Assembly (NCBI GenBank): GCA_937889595.1
Contig: CALAOR010000088.1
Span: 84,005 to 148,004 of the forward strand
Source of the DNA: an uncultured bacterium
GTDB taxonomy: Bacteria; Oederibacteriota; PGYV01; Palsa-1178
Length of the DNA: 64,000 nt
Reading direction: 5' to 3'
Below the pieces are notes generated by a model. It ran no database searches and was not told where the DNA came from. It saw only the letters and a program-made list of their open reading frames with translations. The position numbers were made by a program, and so were the translations under genes. Positions 54,626-62,604 of this stretch are shown here, in pieces (the stretch's first letter is position 1; every line of letters starts with the position of its first letter).

Positions 54626-55563
54626 TTGCTTTTCTTTATTGACGGCGGCGCCTGGTTTGAACTGCCGAACTGGTATGTCAGGGTTGCCCTGTGAGTGGTT
54701 CCCAGGTCCCCGTAAGGCACGATAGCGTAATCAAGTTTTATGCTTGCTATGTTCAAGCCTATCCCCCCTGATATGCCGGTTAAACCGTCCAGGTTGTTTT
54801 CGCCGAACCGTATATTATAACCGGCCCTGGCTGCGATAATATTTGAAAACACATATTCGGCGCCCACGCTCAAGGCAGGCGAGTCCTTAAAAAGATAATT
54901 AACATCAGCGGCAATCAACACCCTGTTTTCTCCTGTATTAATAGCTTTAAAAGCCGCGCCCGCATCTATCTTCATGGGCAGAGAAAACCCGGCCGCGCTT
55001 CCTGCGTTCTGCAGGCTGATCCCAGCCGACATGATCTCATTTTTGTAAAGGGCGCCTAAATCACCGGCAAAACCCGTGTATGACTTTGTGCCCGTGGACT
55101 GTGAAATTATTTTTATGGAAATACCCGCTGATATCCCGGGCATTATGCCCGTTCCATAACCCATGCTCCCCAATATGTTGTACGGATAAATGGATGCGTT
55201 TATGTTATTTCCGCTTTCGTTAAGCCTTTCAAATGTGCCTAAATTCATGTATACCACTTCACCGGCTATGGCCCCGTTTCCGAGCGGAACCGCGAATATT
55301 ACCTGCTGGTTTGAAGTGTCCATGAACCACTTATCATAAGCCAGGCTGATTTCCGCGTCCTTTACCTGTGCCAGGCCAGCCGGGTTCCAGTGCACGGCGC
55401 TTGCGTCGTCGGCTATGGCGGTGTATGCCCCGCCCATGCCAAGGGCCCTCGCGCCCACACCCATGTCAAGCAGCGGGAACATGATCCCCGCGCTTGAATT
55501 TATAGCGGCGTTTATAAAAACCGCCGTAAATACTGCCGTAAAAATCAGGATTAATTTTTTCAT
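54622..55563 (-). CDS. PorV/PorQ-family outer-membrane protein
   Basis: 313 residues. Signal peptide (about 1-19), then the family entry MGVGARALGMGGAYTAIADD and HWNPAGLA, and beta-strands to the end motif IVPYGDLGTTHRATLTYQF. All match PorV/PorQ (UPF0164) outer-membrane barrels. In Bacteroidetes PorV shuttles type-IX cargo proteins to the attachment complex. It lies 10 bases downstream of a gene encoding a protein with a type-A-sorting-like C-terminal domain, its likely client. Small membrane-protein gene follows. Confidence 0.87.
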   Translation of the reverse strand: MKKLILIFTAVFTAVFINAAINSSAGIMFPLLDMGVGARALGMGGAYTAIADDASAVHWNPAGLAQVKDAEISLAYDKWFMDTSNQQVIFAVPLGNGAIAGEVVYMNLGTFERLNESGNNINASIYPYNILGSMGYGTGIMPGISAGISIKIISQSTGTKSYTGFAGDLGALYKNEIMSAGISLQNAGSAAGFSLPMKIDAGAAFKAINTGENRVLIAADVNYLFKDSPALSVGAEYVFSNIIAARAGYNIRFGENNLDGLTGISGGIGLNIASIKLDYAIVPYGDLGTTHRATLTYQFGSSNQAPPSIKKSK

Positions 55564-55573
55564 CAGCCGCCCC

Positions 55574-57634
55574 CTATCTCTCTACCACAAATTTGTTTAC
55601 TTTGAATTTATCTCCCGTGTCGCTCTTAATGATATAAAAATATATTCCAGGTGATAGGAATTTTATGTCAAAATTTGACGTATTGTAGCCGTCAGCCGAT
55701 ATGCCTGCGTCAAGAACTGCCACGGACAACCCGCTTAAATTAAATACGTTTATGGAAACCCTGCCCACCCTGGAAAGCCTGAAGGCAAATGTAATGTCGT
55801 TTTTTGCCGGTTGCGGATAAGCTTTTGCGATAAACGACGGGGTTTGGGTGGGTACGGGGGTTTCTGTGGATGTAAGTGTCGCTGTTACAAAAAGAGTTTC
55901 CGTGATTGTCGCTGTAATGGTTGATGTTGGAGAAATTGTCGGCGAATCAGTAATAGTGTACGTTTCCGTGATTGTCCGGGTTGCAGTCCATGTCTGCGTA
56001 GGCGTCAGGGTGGAACTTTGTGTCCATGTTGATGTTGGTGTTCCGGACACCGAGCTTGTCGGAGATTCCGAGGGTGTAACGCTCCGGGTAATTGTATAGG
56101 TAGATGTAGGCGACATGGAAACAGTCGCTGTCGCGCTCGAAGTGCGGGTATCCGTCGGGGTCGCTGTCCAAGTTGCCGTGAAACTTTGTGTCCATGTGTA
56201 TGTCGCGGTATTTGCGCCCGTTGGCGTAAAAGTCTGCGTATACGACGGGGTCGTCGAGGCTGTCGCACTCCCTGTTCTTGTATTTGTAGAAGTAAATGTC
56301 GGTGACATGGAGGCTGTCGCACTCCCTGTTCCTGTATTTGTTGAAGTAAATGTTGGTGACATGGACGCTGTCTCACTCACTGTTATAGACGCACTCGGCG
56401 ATGCAGTTTCCGTAAATGTTGGAGTTCCCCCCGGTATTGTATCTATATTAAAATCATAGACGCCCAAACATGTGACTGCCATGTTTGCCGCACCAGGCTG
56501 ATTCAGGGGCGGAACGCCGCCGTCAAAACCAAGGTAATCACCCGGCTCGGGTCCTGAAGGCATCCCTGTACCGTTCACGTCAACAGCCGAATAAATATAA
56601 TATGTTCCTGCCGGCGCCATTATATTGTAAGTGAACTGATTTGTCCCGATTGTGGTCCCTGACGCTGTGTACGGGGACTGTCCGTCCGTGTCAGTATCTA
56701 TAAGCACAAACCATGTTTTCCCGGTTGATATAGATGGCATTGTTATAGTGCCGCTGACAGAGCATAAAGTCGGGGTGATTGTTGGCGACGGTCCTCCAGG
56801 CGTTATTGTTACTGTGGGGGTTCCTCCTCCCGGTATCACATCCATGGCAAAATCACGGTTTCCGGCAGGACATAAAATAACAACGTTTGGCGCACCCGGC
56901 GGGCTATATGCAGGAATTCCCCCATAGAAACCCACGTAATCACCGGGTTGAGGGCCTCCGGGCATTCCCAGCCCGTGTGTGTCCGCCGCCGCATAAAGAT
57001 AGTAAGTGCCTTCAGGCACAAGCATGGTATATGATATCTGGTTTGTCCCTGTAGTTGTTCCCATTGCGCTGCCAATGAACCCGTTCCCGCCGTTAGTGTC
57101 ATTATCCAGTATAACGAACCATGACTGCCCCGAAGAAACCGCTGGTAAAGTAATTGTCCCGCTCAGCATGCACTGCACCGGGCCTCCCGGGGTAACTGTC
57201 ATCGTAGGCGTCGATGCACCGGGCATTAAATCCACATTGAAATCAAAAGTGGAGGAAGGAAATGTCACGACCGCGTTTGCGACAGGCGGAGGGTTAAGGG
57301 GCGGAACAGCGCCGTAAATGCCCGCGTAATCTATTCCGCCGTCATTGAAAGAACTGTTGCCGTTTGTATCCACAAGCGAGTATACATAGTATGTGCCTGA
57401 GGTCACTGTCAGGGAGTAGCTGAACTGATTTGTTCCGTTTGTGACGCCTGATGTTATGTTTAAAAATCCATTGCCTCCGTTAGTGTCGGTATCTATAACC
57501 ACGAGCCACGTTTTGCCGGCAGATGAAGCAGGCATGGTTATGGTCCCGTTTACCGTGCATACATCGGCTGATAATATGGAGAACGTAAGAAAAAACAAAA
57601 CGGTAAATACGGATAATTTTTTTATTGCCGTCAT
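55574..57634 (-). CDS. Secreted repeat protein with C-terminal sorting-like domain
   Basis: 686 residues from the ATG at 57632-57634, with GGGAGGG 7 bases before it. Signal peptide (1-23), then three copies of a ~105-residue beta-domain (GTITMPASSAGKTWLVVIDT, GTITLPAVSSGQSWFVILDN, GTITMPSISTGKTWFVLIDT). A Thr-rich linker (about 410-595) leads to a C-terminal domain AYPQPAKNDITFAFRL ... INVFNLSGLSVAVLD ... LSPGIYFYIIKSDTGDKFKV, a close match to T9SS type-A sorting domains. Upstream partner of the PorV-like gene. Confidence 0.85.
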   Translation of the reverse strand: MTAIKKLSVFTVLFFLTFSILSADVCTVNGTITMPASSAGKTWLVVIDTDTNGGNGFLNITSGVTNGTNQFSYSLTVTSGTYYVYSLVDTNGNSSFNDGGIDYAGIYGAVPPLNPPPVANAVVTFPSSTFDFNVDLMPGASTPTMTVTPGGPVQCMLSGTITLPAVSSGQSWFVILDNDTNGGNGFIGSAMGTTTGTNQISYTMLVPEGTYYLYAAADTHGLGMPGGPQPGDYVGFYGGIPAYSPPGAPNVVILCPAGNRDFAMDVIPGGGTPTVTITPGGPSPTITPTLCSVSGTITMPSISTGKTWFVLIDTDTDGQSPYTASGTTIGTNQFTYNIMAPAGTYYIYSAVDVNGTGMPSGPEPGDYLGFDGGVPPLNQPGAANMAVTCLGVYDFNIDTIPGGTPTFTETASPSASITVSETASMSPTFTSTNTGTGSATASMSPTFTSTNTRTGSATASTTPSYTQTFTPTGANTATYTWTQSFTATWTATPTDTRTSSATATVSMSPTSTYTITRSVTPSESPTSSVSGTPTSTWTQSSTLTPTQTWTATRTITETYTITDSPTISPTSTITATITETLFVTATLTSTETPVPTQTPSFIAKAYPQPAKNDITFAFRLSRVGRVSINVFNLSGLSVAVLDAGISADGYNTSNFDIKFLSPGIYFYIIKSDTGDKFKVNKFVVER

Positions 57635-57768
57635 TAATTCCCTCCCAAATATTAAAATAATCATAGCATACTGAAATTATAGCATTTAAAAATTTAATGT
57701 CAATTTTTTTTTATCCGGAATGCTTAAAGGCAAATTTCTCGGGTTTTGTGTTTATCAGGTTTAAATGA

Positions 57769-58761
57769 TCAGGCAGATTCCCTTATTATAAACTCCGCGT
57801 CAAATATGATATTTTTAGGCCCTTTAAGTTTTCCCTTTAAAACATCATTTATTATGTTAACGGCTTCTTTTCCCATGCCCTCCATAGGCTGCCTGATCGT
57901 CGTGAGCGCGGGTTCAACTGCGGCCGCCGCATCCATGTCGTCAAAACCTATCACTGCCAGGTCGCGCGGTATCCTGATCCCCTGTGACTTTGCTTCTATC
58001 ATAAAACCTATGGCCACAGTATCGCCTGCCACGCTGAATATGGAATCAATTTTGTTTATTTTTTTCCCGAAACGATCCATGCAGATCCGGCCGCATTCTA
58101 TGGTATGGTAATCGGCCCTTGCCGTGTATTCGCGGCAAAATTTTATTCCTGAAACTTTAAGCCCCGCCTTAAAACCAAGGAACCTTTCATGGGCCGCCGA
58201 CTCTGTGTCGGCTGTCTGGGCGTCTATTATCACGCCCGGTTTTTTGCGGCCCGATCTTATCAGCTGCGCCGCCGCCATAAATCCGCCGTTGAAATTATCA
58301 ACCTTGACCGAGTGGAGCCCGGGGATATGCCTTTCTATGAACACGACCGGGATCTTGCTTTTTATCGCCATATCAATTATGTTTTGTTCGGGCTTTATGC
58401 TCAGTACTATGATGCCATCCGCGCTTTTTCCTTTTATTATATTCAATATTTCAACGCCGGCTTCTTTGGGCGTCCAGTTCCTCGGGGTTTGGAATAACAA
58501 TGAATGCTTTGCCCTGCCAAGCTCCCTGATACGCTCTTCCACCCCGCGTATTACAGTGGGAATAAATGCCGAACTTATTTTTCCGCTTATTAAGGCGATC
58601 GTTGAAGCCTGGTGCTTAATTTCGGCATACGGATCCCGCTCGTAAACAATTTCAGTGATTTCCTTATTGACATACGGGTAAGCAGACAAAGAACCCTGAT
58701 TCACGGTTTTCCCGGTTTTTTTTCCTGGTTTCCTGCCGCTGTTTTCATCCATATTCATCAT
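57769..58761 (-). CDS. LacI-type sugar-sensor domain without DNA-binding domain
   Basis: 330 residues. Residues about 50-330 form a periplasmic-binding-protein-like (PBP1) domain as in LacI/GalR regulators (TIALISGKISSAFIPTVIRG, DGIIVLSI, AVIGFDDMDAAAAVEPALTT). The N-terminal 50 residues are a Lys-rich tail without the normal LacI helix-turn-helix and hinge. There is no signal peptide, so it is cytoplasmic. It may have lost its DNA-binding domain or use another partner. Operator-like palindromes at 18.2 and 36 kb could be controlled by a full-length relative. Confidence 0.75.
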   Translation of the reverse strand: MMNMDENSGRKPGKKTGKTVNQGSLSAYPYVNKEITEIVYERDPYAEIKHQASTIALISGKISSAFIPTVIRGVEERIRELGRAKHSLLFQTPRNWTPKEAGVEILNIIKGKSADGIIVLSIKPEQNIIDMAIKSKIPVVFIERHIPGLHSVKVDNFNGGFMAAAQLIRSGRKKPGVIIDAQTADTESAAHERFLGFKAGLKVSGIKFCREYTARADYHTIECGRICMDRFGKKINKIDSIFSVAGDTVAIGFMIEAKSQGIRIPRDLAVIGFDDMDAAAAVEPALTTIRQPMEGMGKEAVNIINDVLKGKLKGPKNIIFDAEFIIRESA

Positions 58762-58924
58762 CCCCCGATGATCCTATGGTAATTATAGTCAAAAAAAATC
58801 CATAAAGCAAATTTATTAAGCCTGTCATTACGATTGATTTTTTGCGCTGCAGGATACTGCCGGAAAACCCATATCTTACACGATTTTTTATGCGCGCCGG
58901 ACAGACTTTTCCGGCAATATCATC

Positions 58925-61111
58925 TTATTTATACAGCGCTTTATACGGTATTAGCTGGCCTTTGCCTTTGGGCGGTATCCATCCAAGCTCCATGACCGCG
59001 AATATATTGCCCTGGCTGTAGCGCACCTTTATCTTATGAAAACCTTTCCTTAAAAACATCATTTTCCTTGTTGTATTGCCGTACATTGCCGCGCCCTGAT
59101 TTTCAACTATTTTTTTCCCGTCTATATAGACCTCGGCTGTCCCCCTTGAATACGGTATAAACGTATATTCCCCTTCTGTATCCGCTTTTATCCTGCCGTT
59201 CCACTCGCATGAAAATTCCCCGTAATCGGCGTCCAGGAACACAGCCGGCGCGTCTTCCACGGAAAAAGGGGCGCCTGTCCAGTCTTTTGACCGGTACCGC
59301 GTGAAAATCAGCCCGTTTTTCCCGTACTTTGCGGCCGCTTTTTCTATTTCCCCATACGGCACCTCATAGGCAAAATACATCAGCCATTTGTCATCATACC
59401 TGTTATTCATAGGTATGTATCTGCCGCCCGGATATATGTCCCTCAAAATAGGCTCAACAATTGAAACATAATGCGGGGTCAATATGTATGTGTAGTTCTT
59501 TTTACCATCAGGTTTTGCCGGTATGGAGTAATTTATGGCAAACGTGTCAAAGTCGTTTCTGTTTTGGCCGGATACCGCCATGTTGAATGTGCGTATCTTG
59601 TATCCCTCTATAGCCAACGCTGCGCGCCAGTCTGCGGTACCCAATTTTTTGTAATACTGCCCCGCTGTATAGGCGTCAGTGGCGAAATCAATCCAGCAAA
59701 ACGGGTTTTTGGCCTGTTTCTCAAAATACAGGTAAAAATTATTTACCGCTATCATTATGATAACTCCGGCTGCAATGCCCATGTATATGGACCTGCCGTA
59801 TCCGCTGATATTGCCGCTTTCCATGAGTTGGAAAAATTTTTCCAGAAATACGGCCGCAAAAATAATCACTACAGGTATGATAAATATGACCCGCAGGCTC
59901 TGCGGCGCCTCCACTGTGATAAAACCCGATATGATAAAAAGTCCGAATATTGACATAAAAAATAAATACACGGGATTTGATAACCTGAAAAGCATGTATC
60001 CAAACCCGAGAAAAGCGAAAATGCCCAGCATAAAATCCACGACAGGCTGGCCGGGAATATTGTGCGACGGGTTCATATCGCCCTTGTAATTGAACATAAG
60101 GAGCGTATCCTGTATGTTTTTAAAAAAAAGCCGGACTGGCGTGTATTTACCGCCGTACTGGTATGAATTTGCCACCACACCTTTCGTAAAAATATTCACT
60201 TCCTTCTGGCGCTGAAAAAACACATCAGGATTTTTCAGCGCATAGCCCGCTATAGGAATACAGATGACGCCGGCTATAAGCACGGCTGCTGCTATTTTTT
60301 TATAATTGCCGGCGAAAAATTCCCTGTCCTTTATGAAAACATAAATACCCGCGATAATCATCCATACGGGGATGAGCCTGGCTGCCTGATAGGTGTTTTG
60401 CGATATGCCCGCGGTGATGCCGAGCAGTATAAAATCACCCCATCCGCGTTCTTTGTAAGCCCTATAAAGGAAATATATGACAAGCACAAACATAAGCAGG
60501 GCAAAAGAAGCGTGAAAGCCGATCCTGCTAAAATTCACGTGCCAGCGCAGTATTGCCAGAAAAAACGCACCCAGCAGGGCCGGCCTGACACCGAGTGTGT
60601 ACCTGAGCAGAAAATAAAAAGCTGGCACCGTGAGTATGCCGAGTATGGCCGAAACCGACCTGATCTGCGTGATTCCCGTACCAAAAGCCCTGAACATATC
60701 GGCTATAAGATAAAGATAAAGCGCCGCGTTATGGGTTGAAAATCCTACATAAACCGGCAGGTTTCCCTGTAATATACCCAGGGCATCAAAACCGTTCTGC
60801 GCCTCATCCACAAAACATCCCGCAGGCACCCGGTCTATCATAAATAACCTAAAAAACACCGCGACAGCCATAATAATACAAAACAGTATGATCTCAGTTT
60901 TTACGCTTATTTCAGCGGCTTTGAGTTTTATGCCGTTTTTTTTATCAGCTGTTAAAAACAGCGCGATACCCGCGAAAAACAGTATCAACCCCGGTATAAC
61001 AGCTTTAAAGGTATAAAGAAAAAGCTGTCCCCCAGCGCCGCAAAGAAGCGCGGCCAAAACAAGCATGAAGGGCGTAAAAACCTGTGATAATACCTTTTTT
61101 AAATTTGCCAT
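58925..61111 (-). CDS. GT39-type membrane glycosyltransferase with C-terminal PA14 domain
   Basis: 728 residues from the ATG at 61109-61111 (GGGAG 5 bases before it). About twelve membrane helices; the first loop has FVDEAQNGFDALG (near 100), the catalytic Asp-Glu loop of GT39/GT83 mannosyl/arabinosyl-type enzymes. The C-terminal 110 residues after about 615 form a PA14 domain (CEWNGRIKADTEGEYTFIPY ... VYIDGKKIVENQG) on the periplasmic side. The enzyme should glycosylate lipid or protein from a polyprenyl-phosphate sugar. The PA14 domain may bind the glycan product. The fusion is uncommon. Confidence 0.85.
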   Translation of the reverse strand: MANLKKVLSQVFTPFMLVLAALLCGAGGQLFLYTFKAVIPGLILFFAGIALFLTADKKNGIKLKAAEISVKTEIILFCIIMAVAVFFRLFMIDRVPAGCFVDEAQNGFDALGILQGNLPVYVGFSTHNAALYLYLIADMFRAFGTGITQIRSVSAILGILTVPAFYFLLRYTLGVRPALLGAFFLAILRWHVNFSRIGFHASFALLMFVLVIYFLYRAYKERGWGDFILLGITAGISQNTYQAARLIPVWMIIAGIYVFIKDREFFAGNYKKIAAAVLIAGVICIPIAGYALKNPDVFFQRQKEVNIFTKGVVANSYQYGGKYTPVRLFFKNIQDTLLMFNYKGDMNPSHNIPGQPVVDFMLGIFAFLGFGYMLFRLSNPVYLFFMSIFGLFIISGFITVEAPQSLRVIFIIPVVIIFAAVFLEKFFQLMESGNISGYGRSIYMGIAAGVIIMIAVNNFYLYFEKQAKNPFCWIDFATDAYTAGQYYKKLGTADWRAALAIEGYKIRTFNMAVSGQNRNDFDTFAINYSIPAKPDGKKNYTYILTPHYVSIVEPILRDIYPGGRYIPMNNRYDDKWLMYFAYEVPYGEIEKAAAKYGKNGLIFTRYRSKDWTGAPFSVEDAPAVFLDADYGEFSCEWNGRIKADTEGEYTFIPYSRGTAEVYIDGKKIVENQGAAMYGNTTRKMMFLRKGFHKIKVRYSQGNIFAVMELGWIPPKGKGQLIPYKALYK

Positions 61112-61183
61112 ATATTCTCCCGGCATTTAGATACTGACAGATAACCATTTAAATACGAGCAATCTTTTATCTCTTACGACAGT

Positions 61184-61416
61184 TGACCTGACCCCTAAAA
61201 ACTGGTCCAACCCTGATTGTTATTGTATAATATCAGGAATCCAAATACAAGGGGATTCCCATGGGAACCAAAAAGCACAAGACAGAGCAGATTGTTTCAA
61301 TTTTGAGGCAGTTTGAAGTAGAAATGGCATCAGGGAAGAAGCTTGTCGGGATATGTAAAACGGTCGGTATTAGCATCAATACCTACTACAAGTGGAAACA
61401 AAACTACGGCGGAAAT
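61184..61416 (+). mobile_element. Truncated IS3-family insertion-sequence remnant
   Basis: TGACCTGACCCCTAAAAACT at 61184 is an IS3-type end. A reading frame at 61261 starts MGTKKHKTEQIVSILRQFEV and has the OrfA helix-turn-helix (KLVGICKTVGISINTYYKWK). It stops matching about codon 52 and runs into the terminator of the next gene. Only the left part of OrfA remains; OrfB and the right end are missing. Old, inactive remnant. Confidence 0.8.
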
Positions 61417-61420
61417 GAAA

Positions 61421-61444
61421 TACCCCGCAGCAAGCTGCGGGGTA
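61421..61444 (-). terminator. Terminator of the PorV-like gene at 61471
   Basis: TACCCCGCAG / CTGCGGGGTA stem with loop CAAG, 27 bases beyond the stop codon. Confidence 0.75.
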
Positions 61445-61470
61445 TTGTATTGTACCCACATAATAAGCGC

Positions 61471-62604
61471 TTATTTGCCTTTTACTGGTACTGGTGTAGG
61501 TGTTGACACAGGCACAGTTGTTTGTTTTACAACGATCTTTGTTATTGTCTTTTTCTGTGTGTTAACCTGTGTCTTTTCCACGGTTTTACCCTTTGATTTT
61601 TCAACGGTCTTAGACATTGTCTTTTCCTGCGTTGTCACCTTAATAACCTCGACAGGCTTTGGCGCTTCCTGGGACCCGAACTGATAAGAAAGCGATATTT
61701 TATTTACCACGCCAAGGTCTCCATACGGTTCAAAAGCATAGTCAAGGCAGAACATATTATATTTTAAGCCAAGCCCGGCCCTTAAATCCTTCAGGCCGAT
61801 TGGTTCTGTCCGGTCATACTGATACCCGGCCCTTAAGAACAACATCTTTGAAAAGCCATATTCCGCGCCAAATGAAGCATTTACCCCGCCGCCTGCCGGC
61901 AAACCGCAGTCAAACGCGAGGCTGAGCGCGTCACTATTATTTGTATACAGCTTATATCCCGCGCCAACAGTCAGATCCCTATAAACATCAAAACCGTCTA
62001 TCTTTATCCCTATATTTCTTGCCGCAATCCCCAAAGAAAGCCCGTTAACCGGGGTCAGGTATTTCATTCCAATATCAAAAGTACCCATTTGTGAAACTGA
62101 GCCTCCTATATCCTCCCGGATATAGTTAATATTTAATCCCGCATATATCCCTTCAAAAACAAGCTTTGACCAGTTAAGTTTTGCAATCATCGCGTAGGGG
62201 CTTATATCGGGTATTTTCACCGGATTACCCAGTGAGTCAGTACCATAAGCATTTATTTTGCCTTCATTTATATAAGAGACTGCTATGCCAAACGTTCCAA
62301 GACCCATGCCATCCCTGACATACCCCAGGGTTTCCTGATTTGTGTCCCCAAACCAGCTGTTGTGCGACAGCATCAGGGAACTTTCATTGGCTAACTGGCT
62401 TGTATTTGCCGGATTTTCAAATATAGCCTCGGGCCCTGATGATAATGCCACATCGGCATTTCCCATCCCGGATGCCCTGACTCCCACGCCTATATCGGCA
62501 TATTTCGCGGCAATGTTAGACCCAGATACCACCCAAAGATCAGCCGCAAAAGCAACCTGGCTGAATCCCATGACTGTCATGACAAATATAAGAAGTTTTT
62601 TCAT
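61471..62604 (-). CDS. PorV/PorQ-family outer-membrane protein with Lys/Thr tail
   Basis: 377 residues. Signal peptide (1-20), then KYADIGVGVRASGMGNADVA and EAIFENPANTSQL, beta-barrel strands and the end motif FEPYGDLGVVNKISLSYQFG, as in PorV/PorQ. A 60-residue Lys/Thr/Val-rich tail (EKTMSKTVEKSKGKTVEKTQ ...) follows and ends PVSTPTPVPVKGK. Its ATG overlaps the stop of the upstream DUF3494 cargo gene by one base (cattatc: ATG on 62604), so translation is coupled. This pairs a cargo and a PorV-like gene for the second time in the window. Confidence 0.85.
   Translation of the reverse strand: MKKLLIFVMTVMGFSQVAFAADLWVVSGSNIAAKYADIGVGVRASGMGNADVALSSGPEAIFENPANTSQLANESSLMLSHNSWFGDTNQETLGYVRDGMGLGTFGIAVSYINEGKINAYGTDSLGNPVKIPDISPYAMIAKLNWSKLVFEGIYAGLNINYIREDIGGSVSQMGTFDIGMKYLTPVNGLSLGIAARNIGIKIDGFDVYRDLTVGAGYKLYTNNSDALSLAFDCGLPAGGGVNASFGAEYGFSKMLFLRAGYQYDRTEPIGLKDLRAGLGLKYNMFCLDYAFEPYGDLGVVNKISLSYQFGSQEAPKPVEVIKVTTQEKTMSKTVEKSKGKTVEKTQVNTQKKTITKIVVKQTTVPVSTPTPVPVKGK

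Noticed and set aside
61417..61506. Continuation of the IS3 OrfA frame
   Set aside because: After about codon 52 the frame runs through a terminator and antisense to the PorV gene; not transposase-like.
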